Positions 1-6,480 of a stretch of DNA of 8,119 nucleotides are shown here, piece after piece. The notes under the pieces were generated by a model that was not told where the DNA came from, ran no database searches, and worked only from the letters and a program-made list of their open reading frames with translations. Source of the stretch: an uncultured Collinsella sp. (lineage in GTDB: Bacteria > Actinomycetota > Coriobacteriia > Coriobacteriales > Coriobacteriaceae); NCBI GenBank assembly GCA_902494815.1, contig CABUVB010000075.1, positions 1-8,119 on the forward strand, written 5' to 3'. How positions within the stretch are numbered: position 1 is the stretch's first letter; every line of letters begins with the position of its first letter. Position numbers and translations under genes: made by a program.

Positions 1-738
1 CATAACGCCTCGGTGCAGGTAGCAGAAATCGCCCAGACCTTTGGCGTGTCCTCCGTTACCGCCCGTGCCGACCTAGACGCGCTCGCCGAGTCCGGCAAGC
101 TGCGCCGCACACATGGTGGCGCTGTGTCGCTCCAGAAGCGACTGACCGTATCCACCCAGGATCGCCGCATCAATGTCAACGTCGCCGCCAAGCAGGCCAT
201 CGCACAAAGCGCCATCAAGCTCGTCAATGACGGCGACACGTTGCTCGTCGACTCGGGCACCACGGCGCTCGAGTTTGTCCGGCTCCTCGACCAGCGCGAT
301 GGCATCACCGTCATCACGGCCGACATTACCATTGCCGATTACATCGACGAGAGTATGCCCTCGGTTGATGTCGTCATGCTGGGCGGGGCACTGCGCAAAG
401 GTCATCGCTATCTGTACGGCCCACTTACCATGCAGGCGCTCCAAATGGTCCACGCCGATCTTGCCGTCATGTGCCCTGGCGCTTTTGTTCCCGGCTGCGG
501 CTTTACGACCGACTTTCCCCAGATGGCCGAGACCAAAACAGCTATGATCGCCGGAGCCCATCAAAGCGTCGCCCTCATGGACGCTAGCAAGGTTAACGGA
601 CGCGGCATGTACCGCTTTGCCGAACTGACTGATGTCGACACCATCGTGATGGACCGTGACCCCGATCATGCCGTCGCCACCTCAATCGCCGAGGCCACCG
701 ACAGCGCACTTCCAGCCCTCATCATCGCCGGCGCTTAA
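1..738 (+). CDS. DeoR/GlpR-family transcriptional repressor, 5' end missing
   Basis: This is a sugar-responsive DNA-binding regulator of the DeoR family, truncated by the window edge; the reading frame is open from base 1 and about 15-20 N-terminal residues seem to be missing. The GTG at 13 lies inside the helix-turn-helix domain and is not the start. Counting from the first visible codon, the HTH spans about residues 5-28 and runs into the family's RRTHGGA-type linker (35-41). The usual recognition-helix end R-R-D-L reads R-A-D-L here (22-25). The C-terminal sensor domain (DeoRC fold, isomerase-like) shows the phosphosugar-site signature DSGTT (84-88) and the LGG segment (127-129), followed later by the expected E-x-K and D-A-S-K motifs. 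Family members usually bind a phosphorylated sugar and repress a nearby catabolic operon. The target cannot be inferred because the upstream side is outside the window. Nothing to its right is likely to be its target, as the next gene converges on it. The family call is firm. Confidence 0.93.
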   Translation, partial: HNASVQVAEIAQTFGVSSVTARADLDALAESGKLRRTHGGAVSLQKRLTVSTQDRRINVNVAAKQAIAQSAIKLVNDGDTLLVDSGTTALEFVRLLDQRDGITVITADITIADYIDESMPSVDVVMLGGALRKGHRYLYGPLTMQALQMVHADLAVMCPGAFVPGCGFTTDFPQMAETKTAMIAGAHQSVALMDASKVNGRGMYRFAELTDVDTIVMDRDPDHAVATSIAEATDSALPALIIAGA

Positions 739-780
739 ACAAAAACCACCACAAAGGTGCCTGTCCCCTTTGTGGTGGTT
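739..780. terminator. Shared terminator between converging genes
   Basis: A perfect 14-bp stem (744-757 with 767-780) encloses a 9-nt loop, in the 74-bp gap between two converging stop codons. Read leftward, the stem is followed by TTTTTGTTT (complement of 735-743), a proper U-tract, so it fits best as the terminator of the leftward flavoprotein gene. Read rightward there is no T-run after the stem, so termination of the DeoR-family gene would rely on the stem alone. Confidence 0.85.
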
Positions 781-812
781 GTGATGGCTGAGCGTCAAAA
801 GTGAGCGTGTCG

Positions 813-1973
813 CTACTTGGACAGCTCGTCGGCGAGGGCCTCGATCTGGGCGCGCGAGGCTTCGTTGAGCGAGCCCAGCACAGTCACCTTGTTCTGCGTC
901 AGGGTGATGTCCTTCATGCCCTCGAGCTCCTTGGTCATAACCTTGGCAGCCGCGGGTGCCCAAGAGCCGGCCTCGACGAGCGCCACCGTACGGTTCTGGT
1001 AGGCGTGCTCGGCGAGCGTATGGATGAAGGTGCTCATGCACGGGAAGATCTCGCCCTGATAGGTGATGGAGGCGAGCACCAGACGGTCGTAGCGGAACGC
1101 ATCCTCAACGGCCTCGGCCATGTCGTCACGAGCCAGGTCAAAGACGGAGACCTTCTGGCCGCGAGCCTCAAGCGCAGATGCGAGCTCCTCGACGGCAGCC
1201 TTCAGATGCCCGTACACGCTCGCATAGGCAATCGTGATACCCTCGTCCTCGGGCTGATAGCTCGACCAGGTGTTATAGGTGTCGAGGTAGTAGCCCAGGT
1301 TCTCAGTCAGCACGGGGCCGTGGAGCGGGCAGATAATCTGGATGTCCAGGTCGGCGGCCTTCTTGAGGACGGCCTGCACGAACTTGCCGAACTTACCGAC
1401 GATGCCAAAGTAGTAACGGCGCGCTTCGCAAGCCCAGCCCTCGGGATCCTCGATGTCGTTGGCGCCAAACTTGCCAAAACCGTCGGCACTAAAGAGCACC
1501 TTGTCGGTGGACTCGTAGGAGAAGAGCACCTCGGGCCAGTGAACATTGGGGGCACCGACAAAGGTTAGGCTGTGGCCGCCCAGGTCGAGCACGTCGCCAT
1601 CTTTGACGACCATCTTGCGCTCGGGGAAGTCGGTGCCAAAGTAGTTGACCATCATACGGAAGGCGCCCATGCTGGCAACAATCTGCGCCTGGGGATAGCG
1701 CTCCATAAAGGCGGCGATGCCGGCGGAGTGATCGGGCTCCATGTGATGGACGATCAGGTAGTCGGGCGTGCGGCCATCGAGCACGGCCTCGAGGTTGCCG
1801 AGCCACTCGTCAACAAAACCGCCGTCGACTGAATCGGCGACAGCGATCTTTTCGCCCAAGATAACGTAGCTGTTGTATGCCATGCCGTTCTCGGACACAT
1901 CGTACTGGCCCTCGAACAGGTCAATGTCGTGATCGTTAACGCCAATGTAGCGGATATCCTTGGTGATCTCCAT
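813..1973 (-). CDS. fprA: FprA-family A-type flavoprotein (diiron O2/NO reductase)
   Basis: Predicted cytoplasmic flavodiiron protein of 386 residues, the usual size for the two-domain class without a rubredoxin tail. Such enzymes reduce O2 to water or NO to N2O in anaerobes. The N-terminal metallo-beta-lactamase-like domain (about 1-245) keeps the complete diiron ligand set: H77, E79, D81 and H82 in H-x-E-P-D-H, then H145 (NVHWPE), D164 (SADGFG) and H219 (PLHGP). The C-terminal flavodoxin-like domain (about 247-386) should bind FMN; its phosphate loop reads SVYGHLKAA rather than the common S-x-Y-G-N-T, which is unusual. The open frame continues upstream to 2036, but ATG at 1971-1973 is chosen because AGGAGG lies 9 nt before it and homology-like sequence begins there (MEITKDIRYIG). 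It lies 129 bp downstream of the LacI-family gene on the same strand and has no obvious link to galactose use. The electron donor is not encoded in the window. Confidence 0.93.
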   Translation of the reverse strand: MEITKDIRYIGVNDHDIDLFEGQYDVSENGMAYNSYVILGEKIAVADSVDGGFVDEWLGNLEAVLDGRTPDYLIVHHMEPDHSAGIAAFMERYPQAQIVASMGAFRMMVNYFGTDFPERKMVVKDGDVLDLGGHSLTFVGAPNVHWPEVLFSYESTDKVLFSADGFGKFGANDIEDPEGWACEARRYYFGIVGKFGKFVQAVLKKAADLDIQIICPLHGPVLTENLGYYLDTYNTWSSYQPEDEGITIAYASVYGHLKAAVEELASALEARGQKVSVFDLARDDMAEAVEDAFRYDRLVLASITYQGEIFPCMSTFIHTLAEHAYQNRTVALVEAGSWAPAAAKVMTKELEGMKDITLTQNKVTVLGSLNEASRAQIEALADELSK

Positions 1974-1982
1974 CAGGCAAAG

Positions 1983-1988
1983 CCTCCT
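1983..1988 (-). promoter_or_regulatory. Ribosome binding site fixing the fprA start
   Basis: On the minus strand this reads AGGAGG, 9 nt before the ATG at 1973. It supports the 386-residue product over the longer open frame beginning at 2036, whose extra 21 residues (including FCLSRRLC) do not resemble the family. Confidence 0.85.
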
Positions 1989-1989
1989 A

Positions 1990-2013
1990 GATAGACAAAA
2001 GAGCCCGTCTATC
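1990..2013 (-). promoter_or_regulatory. 7-bp inverted repeat in the fprA leader, next to the RBS
   Basis: GATAGAC (1990-1996) and GTCTATC (2007-2013) are perfect inverted arms around a 10-nt spacer. The dyad ends one base before the TAGGAGG region. It may fold in the fprA leader RNA close to the ribosome binding site, or be an operator: a possible -10 box TATGAT (minus strand of 2011-2016) overlaps its upstream edge, though no convincing -35 is present. Function is not known. Confidence 0.45.
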
Positions 2014-2028
2014 ATAGCACTCGTCTTC

Positions 2029-2042
2029 ATAGCCACGGCTAT
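2029..2042. repeat. Small palindrome ATAGCC-AC-GGCTAT upstream of fprA
   Basis: A perfect 6-bp inverted repeat with a 2-base centre, about 56 bp before the fprA start. If the possible -10 at 2011-2016 is used, this palindrome covers the -35 position, so an operator role is conceivable. It is short and could be chance. Confidence 0.3.
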
Positions 2043-2102
2043 CTGCCAGCATCCTTATCGATTGTTATTGAGGCGGAATATATCGCCATTGACCTGCAAA
2101 AA

Positions 2103-3134
2103 CTATGTGCGCGGAGCTGCCGTGGTATGTCGAACGATAAGCTGGCCGGGAATACGAATGGCAACGGTTTTGTCCGTTGCCCCCGCCTTGGGAACCGCGT
2201 GCTCGAACACCTCGCGTCCACGCTGATGCAAATCGAATCGAACGGTCGTGAGCTCGTTGTGTGCCACAAAATCATCGAGCGAATCGTCGACGCCCACCAC
2301 GCTCACGTCCTCGGGCACGCGCAGACCGCTATCGCGCAGCGCTGCAATCGCGCCATTTGCCATCTGGTCGTTTGCCGCGTAAATCGCCGTCATGGTGCGG
2401 TCGTGCTCGGCCAGATATCTGCCGGCCTCGTAGCCGCTGTTGGCAGACCAGTCGCCCTCGAGCGGCTCTGCCGGCTCGATGTGTTTACGCTCGAGTGCAT
2501 CTTGCCAACCGGCGCGACGAAATTGTTCGTCGACCGAGAATGACGGGCCGCCAATATAGCGAATCTGCTCGTGCCCTAGCTCAAACAGGTGATCCATAAG
2601 CAATAGCGAGCAGCCGTAATGGTCGGAATCGACCGTGGTCACCCGCGGGTGCGCGTACATGGTAACGATGACCGTGCCAATGCCCGGCAGTGGATCAAAC
2701 GTCTCAAAATCGGGCGCCATGCGACTCATGCCGATGATGATGCCGTCCACCGGCAATGCGGCCATACGACGCGTGGCCTCGGCAAGCGAAAACTCCTCGG
2801 TCTTGGACATCTCGACCAGCGTGATGGCGCAATTATGCTCGCGAGCAGCGCTGGCGATGCCGTCGATCATTGAGAGGTTGCCAAACTTGGTGACATCGTT
2901 GACGCACAGGCCGACCGAATGGTAGCGACCGTCGCGCAGCGAGCGACCGGCATAACTCGGACGAAAGCCGAGCTCTTGCATAGCGGCCTGCACGCGCTGG
3001 CGCGTCTGCTCGTTAACGTTGGGCAAGCCGTTGGCGACGCGCGAAACCGTCTGCTGCGAAACGCCGGCAGCGCGGGCGACGTCGGCCATGGAGACCGGAC
3101 GCGAACTGGTATCGTTGGACGGGCGCCTTGCCAC
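2103..3134 (-). CDS. LacI-family transcriptional regulator, probable regulator of galKT
   Basis: A complete 343-residue LacI/GalR-family repressor. The N-terminal helix-turn-helix (about 15-34, SMADVARAAGVSQQTVSRVA) has the classic T-V-S-R-V recognition helix, followed by the hinge region with AGRSL (62-66). The remainder (about 70-335) is a periplasmic-binding-protein-like ligand and dimerisation domain ending with the typical R-x-P-G-Q-L-I-V-R segment. The start is GTG at 3134, supported by GAAGGTGATC about 7 nt upstream. The gene diverges from galK across 338 bp that contain three copies of a LacI-type operator, one in its own probable 5' leader, so autoregulation plus control of galKT is the natural inference. 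The effector is not evident; a galactose-related sugar is the simplest guess. No clear terminator lies between it and fprA, so some readthrough is possible. Confidence 0.93.
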   Translation of the reverse strand: MARRPSNDTSSRPVSMADVARAAGVSQQTVSRVANGLPNVNEQTRQRVQAAMQELGFRPSYAGRSLRDGRYHSVGLCVNDVTKFGNLSMIDGIASAAREHNCAITLVEMSKTEEFSLAEATRRMAALPVDGIIIGMSRMAPDFETFDPLPGIGTVIVTMYAHPRVTTVDSDHYGCSLLLMDHLFELGHEQIRYIGGPSFSVDEQFRRAGWQDALERKHIEPAEPLEGDWSANSGYEAGRYLAEHDRTMTAIYAANDQMANGAIAALRDSGLRVPEDVSVVGVDDSLDDFVAHNELTTVRFDLHQRGREVFEHAVPKAGATDKTVAIRIPGQLIVRHTTAAPRT

Positions 3135-3227
3135 AGGATCACCTTCACCCTTGCGAGATTTGAATAGCGTGAATGCCGGCCCGGGCAGAAATACATCCCG
3201 CGCCGAGGCCCGCTATCGTCGGACGCA

Positions 3228-3241
3228 TGTTAACGTACTCT
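3228..3241 (+). promoter_or_regulatory. LacI-type operator, site 1
   Basis: TGTTAACGTACTCT. It shares the first 13 bases exactly with sites 2 and 3. The arrangement TG....AC|GT....C with a central CpG is the typical LacI-family operator layout. It lies about 94 bp before the regulator's start codon, probably in its transcribed leader, where it would allow autoregulation. Confidence 0.75.
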
Positions 3242-3267
3242 ACTTTTTCTATCTGCATCTCTTCTGC

Positions 3268-3273
3268 TTTATA
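3268..3273 (-). promoter_or_regulatory. Possible -10 box for the LacI-family gene
   Basis: The minus strand reads TATAAA, a good -10 hexamer. The corresponding -35 at 17-bp spacing (minus strand of 3291-3296, TGAACG) is poor. If used, transcription would begin near 3261, with operator site 1 roughly 20-35 bases into the transcript. Confidence 0.35.
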
Positions 3274-3350
3274 AGTCCATACGGCAGTACCGTTCACGGC
3301 TGAATTTCTACCGATTACCAGATTCTCAAAAAGTGACAAGCGATGTGTTA

Positions 3351-3364
3351 TGAGTACGTTAACA
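3351..3364 (-). promoter_or_regulatory. LacI-type operator, site 2
   Basis: The minus strand reads TGTTAACGTACTCA; continuing it gives TGTTAACGTACTCATAAC, an 18-base identity with site 3. It overlaps the probable galK -35 hexamer (3359-3364), so bound repressor would block polymerase. Confidence 0.8.
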
Positions 3365-3387
3365 TAGCCCATAGCGTGCGGTATCGT
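3359..3387 (+). promoter_or_regulatory. Probable galKT promoter
   Basis: TTAACA (3359-3364, five of six consensus bases) and TATCGT (3382-3387, four of six) are separated by exactly 17 bp. The predicted start near 3394 gives a leader of about 80 nt. The -35 lies inside operator site 2 and site 3 falls about 20-35 bases downstream of the start, an arrangement suited to repression. The match is by eye only. Confidence 0.45.
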
Positions 3388-3414
3388 GAATACTTGGTTC
3401 ATGCCGCTTCAAGT

Positions 3415-3428
3415 TGTTAACGTACTCA
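3415..3428 (+). promoter_or_regulatory. LacI-type operator, site 3
   Basis: TGTTAACGTACTCA, identical over 14 bases to site 2 in the opposite orientation. Its centre is 64 bp from that of site 2, about six helical turns, so both lie on the same face of the DNA. It ends 45 bp before the galK start codon. Confidence 0.8.
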
Positions 3429-3457
3429 TAACGACGCAAAACCCACCCGGGCGCGCC

Positions 3458-3467
3458 AAGGAAAGGA
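3458..3467 (+). promoter_or_regulatory. Ribosome binding site fixing the galK start
   Basis: AAGGAAAGGA precedes the ATG at 3473 by 5 nt. The frame is open back to an ATG at 3386, but that start has no such site and would lie upstream of the transcription start inferred here and read through operator site 3, so the shorter product is preferred. Confidence 0.8.
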
Positions 3468-3472
3468 CTCCC

Positions 3473-4678
3473 ATGACCACCCCCGACGAAAAGACATTCG
3501 CCACGCTCACCAAGCTGTTCGAGGAGGAGTTTGGCCCCATCGGCGACCGCCAGGTGCTCTACGTGCACGCGCCCGGCCGTTCCGAGATCAGCGGCAACCA
3601 CACCGACCACGAGGGCGGCCACGTTATCGCCGGCTCGCTCGATGTCGCCGTCGACGGCATCGCCGTGGCAACCGATTCCAACAAGGTTCGCGTAGCCGAC
3701 GAGGGCTATCCTACGTTTGAGATCACGCTCGACACGCTGGATATTCAAGAGTCCGAGAAGGGCACGTCCGCGAGCCTCGTCCGCGGCATGGCCCACGAGG
3801 TCGCAGCGCTTGGCGTTGAGCCCCAGGGCTTCGACTTCGCCTTCACCTGCTCCGTCCCCTCGGGCGGCGGCCTTTCCAGCTCTGCCGCCGTCGAGGCCGC
3901 GTACGGTCGCGCCATGGAAACCCTCTGGGGCGCACCCGCCATCGAGCCCGTCGCGCTCGCGCAGATGAGCCAGCGCACCGAGAACAACTATTACGGCAAG
4001 CCCTGCGGTCTGATGGACCAGGCCGCCGTGTGCCTGGGCGGCCTTGCCTACATGGACTTTGAGGACCAGGCTCAGCCTAAAACCCAGAAGCTCGAGCTCA
4101 ACTTTGAGGATCACGGCTATGCGCTCGTGCTCGTTAAGGTCGGTGCCGACCACGTGGCCGCCACCGACGACTACGCCGCCGTTCCGCGCGAGATGCAGGA
4201 CGTTGCCGCCGAGTTTGGCAAGGCACGCCTGTGCGAGGTCGACGTTGCCGATTTTGACGCCAGGCTCCCCGAGCTGCGCGCCAAACTGGGCGACCGTGCC
4301 TGCCTGCGCGCCGTTCACTACTGGTACGAGAACGGCCTGGTCGACAAGCGCTGGGCAGCTCTGAACGCCGGCGACATCGACCAGTTCCTGGTCCTGACGC
4401 GCGAGTCCGGCGCCAGCTCTGCCATGTACCTGCAGAATGTTGTTGCCAAGCTGGGTTCCGAGCAGCCTTCCATGTATGCCCTGGCGCTGGCCGAGCACGT
4501 GCTCGACGGCCGCGGCGCCGTCCGTATCCACGGTGGCGGCTTTGGTGGCACCATCCAGGCCTTCGTGCCGCTCGACCTGGTCGACACCTTCATTGCCAAG
4601 ATGAACGGCTGGCTGGGCGAGGGCTCTGCCCGTCACTACGCCATCTCTGACAAGGGGGCTTACGCGGCATGGCTGTAA
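3473..4678 (+). CDS. galK: Galactokinase (GHMP kinase family)
   Basis: Predicted cytoplasmic ATP-dependent kinase of 401 residues, a normal galactokinase length, phosphorylating galactose at C1 in the first committed step of the Leloir pathway. Motif 1 (35-49) reads GRSEISGNHTDHEGG; the usual form is GRxxLxGEHTDYxxG, so E is replaced by N43 and Y by H46, while the catalytic-region arginine (R36), H44 and the following T-D remain. Motif 2, the ATP phosphate loop, is GGGLSSSAA (131-139). CGLMDQ (178-183) supplies the predicted catalytic base D182. Motif 3 is GGGFGGT (354-360). I recall GNHTDH-type variants in galactokinase-family proteins of other gut anaerobes, so this is probably a subfamily feature, not decay, but it leaves some doubt on substrate. 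The partner galT begins inside its last codons, indicating an operon. Expression is probably repressed by the divergent LacI-family protein. Confidence 0.92.
   Translation: MTTPDEKTFATLTKLFEEEFGPIGDRQVLYVHAPGRSEISGNHTDHEGGHVIAGSLDVAVDGIAVATDSNKVRVADEGYPTFEITLDTLDIQESEKGTSASLVRGMAHEVAALGVEPQGFDFAFTCSVPSGGGLSSSAAVEAAYGRAMETLWGAPAIEPVALAQMSQRTENNYYGKPCGLMDQAAVCLGGLAYMDFEDQAQPKTQKLELNFEDHGYALVLVKVGADHVAATDDYAAVPREMQDVAAEFGKARLCEVDVADFDARLPELRAKLGDRACLRAVHYWYENGLVDKRWAALNAGDIDQFLVLTRESGASSAMYLQNVVAKLGSEQPSMYALALAEHVLDGRGAVRIHGGGFGGTIQAFVPLDLVDTFIAKMNGWLGEGSARHYAISDKGAYAAWL
4652..4658 (+). promoter_or_regulatory. Ribosome binding site for galT inside the galK end
   Basis: AAGGGGG lies 10 nt before the ATG at 4669 and 19 nt before the alternative in-frame ATG at 4678. 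The spacing favours 4669, giving a 10-bp overlap with galK; the second ATG forms a TAATG stop-start with the galK stop, so coupled re-initiation there is also possible. Confidence 0.65.
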
Positions 4679-6297
4679 TGACTGACGTGCGCGAGGCCGC
4701 ACAGAACCTGATCGAGTACGCCATCCACCGATCGATGATCGGCCAGGACGACCGCATCTGGGCATACAACACCATTTTGGAGTGCATCGGCGCTACGGGG
4801 CCCGCGCTCGATATGGCCTGGGCGCTCCAGGTTGAGAAACTCTCGCTCTTGCACCCCGATACCTTGCCCGACTTTGACCTTGAAGGCACGCTTGCCGCGC
4901 TTTCCGAGACCGCCGTTGCCAACGGCGCCGCCGAGGACACGGCGTCGGGCCGCGACCGCATCGCCATGCGCATCATGGGCGCGCTCATGCCGAGGCCTTC
5001 GGTTGTAAACGAGGAATTCAACGGCCGCATGGGCGTCAACGAGCCCCGCGCCGCGACCGACTGGTTCTACGACCTGTGCTGTGACGCCGGCTACGTGCGC
5101 CGTGCCGCCATCGCGCGCAACATCAAATGGAGCACCCCCACCAACTGGGGCGATCTTGAGATCACCATCAACCTGTCCAAGCCCGAGAAGGACCCGCGCG
5201 ATATCGCCGCGGCAGGTGCAGCCATGAACACGGGCGAGAAGTATCCCGCCTGCCAGCTGTGCATCGAAAACGAGGGCTATCCTGGACGCTCCGCCGCAGC
5301 CGACGGCGGCGCCCATCCCGCTCGACAGAACCTGCGCATTATCCCCATTCAGCTCAACGGCGAGCGCTGGGGCTTCCAGTACAGCCCGTACGCGTACTTT
5401 AATGAGCACTGCATTGCCATGAGCTCCGAGCATCGTCCGATGCACGTCGACCGCAAGGGTCTGACCTGCCTGCTCGACTTTGTCGACCTGTTCCCGCACT
5501 ACTTTATTGGCTCCAACGCCGACCTGCCTATCGTGGGCGGCTCGATCTTGTCGCACGACCACTTCCAGGGCGGCGCGCATGAGTTCCCCATGATGCATTC
5601 CACCGAAGTCTCGCAGTTTAGCGTGCCCGGATTTGACCAAGTCAATGGCACTGTGCTGCAGTGGCCGCTTTCGGTGCTGCGCCTGCGCTCGCACGACCGC
5701 ACCCAGCTGCTCGACGCTGCTGAGAAGATTATCCTCGCCTGGCGCGAGTGGACCGATGAGTCCGCGGGCGTCATCGCGCACACAGCCGATGGCGTGGCGC
5801 ACAACACCGTGACGCCCGTCATCCGCCGCGTCGACTCCCGCGGCAATGCCGGCGGCGAGATTTACGAGGCCTACCTGGCGCTTCGCTGCAATATCACGAC
5901 CGACGAACATCCGCTGGGCGTTTTCCACCCGCATGCCGAGTACCACCACATTAAGAAGGAGAACATCGGCCTGATCGAGGTCATGGGCCTGGCGATTTTA
6001 CCGCCGCGCTTGGTCCCCGAGCTCGGCGCTGTCCGCGAGCACCTGCTGGCGGCCAAGGCCGATGCCAGCTACGACCTTTCCGCTGCGCTCGAGGGCGACG
6101 ACCTTTGCCACAGCCACGCCGCATGGGCCGAGGACGTCTATGCCCGCCGCGCCGATGAGCTCACGGCGGACAACGCCATCGATATCCTGCACGAAGAGGT
6201 CGGCGTGGTGTTTGGCCACGTGCTCGACAACGCCGGCGTCTTTAAGTGGGACGAGGCGGGACGCGCCGCCCAACAGCGCTTTATCGACTCGCTATAG
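4669..6297 (+). CDS. galT: Class II UDP-glucose--hexose-1-phosphate uridylyltransferase
   Basis: Transfers UMP between UDP-glucose and galactose-1-phosphate, giving UDP-galactose and glucose-1-phosphate, the step after GalK. The 542-residue product belongs to the class II (GalT2-type) family common in low-GC gut bacteria and is unlike the ~350-residue E. coli enzyme. The active-site segment SHDHFQGGAHEFPM lies at 295-308, with H296 and H298; H298 would be the nucleophile by analogy to HxH in the superfamily. Other recognisable blocks are YFNEHCI (243-249) and HHIKKENIGLIEVMGL (426-441). CQLC at 195-198 could be a metal site. It overlaps galK by 10 bp and shares its promoter. The product needs a UDP-galactose 4-epimerase (galE), which is not in this window. 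An alternative start at 4678 would shorten the protein by 3 residues. Confidence 0.95.
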   Translation: MAVMTDVREAAQNLIEYAIHRSMIGQDDRIWAYNTILECIGATGPALDMAWALQVEKLSLLHPDTLPDFDLEGTLAALSETAVANGAAEDTASGRDRIAMRIMGALMPRPSVVNEEFNGRMGVNEPRAATDWFYDLCCDAGYVRRAAIARNIKWSTPTNWGDLEITINLSKPEKDPRDIAAAGAAMNTGEKYPACQLCIENEGYPGRSAAADGGAHPARQNLRIIPIQLNGERWGFQYSPYAYFNEHCIAMSSEHRPMHVDRKGLTCLLDFVDLFPHYFIGSNADLPIVGGSILSHDHFQGGAHEFPMMHSTEVSQFSVPGFDQVNGTVLQWPLSVLRLRSHDRTQLLDAAEKIILAWREWTDESAGVIAHTADGVAHNTVTPVIRRVDSRGNAGGEIYEAYLALRCNITTDEHPLGVFHPHAEYHHIKKENIGLIEVMGLAILPPRLVPELGAVREHLLAAKADASYDLSAALEGDDLCHSHAAWAEDVYARRADELTADNAIDILHEEVGVVFGHVLDNAGVFKWDEAGRAAQQRFIDSL

Positions 6298-6351
6298 AGC
6301 ACGGGCCCGAACGTTCAACAGCAGCCCGCACGACATAGCCACCTACACGAC

Positions 6352-6391
6352 AACGGCGCCCGCCGGCAACATCGCCGACGGGCGCCGTTTT
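6352..6391 (+). terminator. Intrinsic terminator of the galKT operon
   Basis: A perfect 11-bp GC-rich stem (6352-6362 with 6379-6389) continues inward, after one C-A mismatch, with a further 4 bp (CGGC/GCCG) and a 6-nt loop. The stem runs into TTTT (6388-6391). It lies 55 bases after the galT stop. This is a strong textbook terminator. Confidence 0.92.
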
Positions 6392-6423
6392 CTGATGCAA
6401 GGGTAGCTAATTTGCACCAAAAC

Positions 6424-6471
6424 AAGGAGTGTTCCAAACTGCCGACAGAGAAGGAACGCTCCCAGGTGCCG
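6424..6471. repeat. Dispersed-type intergenic repeat, copy A
   Basis: This 48-bp segment matches 7935-7982 at 38 of 48 positions without gaps, in direct orientation. The two copies bracket the ATPase gene. The copy contains an imperfect inverted repeat, GGAGTGTTCC (6426-6435) against GGAACGCTCC (6453-6462), with a single mismatch. The flank CAAACTGCCG is conserved in both copies. It resembles short intergenic repeats I associate with Coriobacteriia, but this cannot be verified here. Confidence 0.65.
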
Positions 6472-6480
6472 ACCTGAACA

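Larger units (their letters stand above)
3135..3472. other. Divergent regulatory region between lacI-type gene and galK
   Basis: This 338-bp gap has no credible gene. It holds three copies of a 14-bp operator (3228-3241, 3351-3364, 3415-3428), a probable galK promoter around 3359-3387, a possible -10 box for the leftward regulator at 3268-3273, and the galK ribosome binding site. It is visibly more AT-rich in its middle (about 3240-3360) than the flanking genes, as expected for promoters. The stretch 3150-3227 shows nothing recognisable. Confidence 0.8.

Noticed and set aside
801..1568. 255-codon open frame on the + strand opposite fprA
   Set aside because: It lies wholly antisense to a well-supported gene with a full diiron ligand set, shows no recognisable domain, and such mirror frames are common in GC-rich genes.
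2072..2087. Possible terminator hairpin after the LacI-family gene (GGCG...CGCC)
   Set aside because: The stem is only 4-5 bp and no T-run follows in the leftward direction.
3012..3019. GTTAACGT inside the LacI-family coding region, resembling half of the operator
   Set aside because: Only 8 of the 14 operator bases match, it encodes part of a conserved N-terminal segment (PNVNEQT), and a similar 7-base match occurs in fprA at 1935-1941; chance is sufficient.
3359..4765. 468-codon open frame on the - strand opposite galK
   Set aside because: It is a shadow of GC-rich galK codons; the sense frame carries all GHMP motifs and a ribosome binding site.
4660..5949. 429-codon open frame on the - strand opposite galT
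   Set aside because: It is an antisense shadow of galT with no recognisable domain and no ribosome binding site noted.
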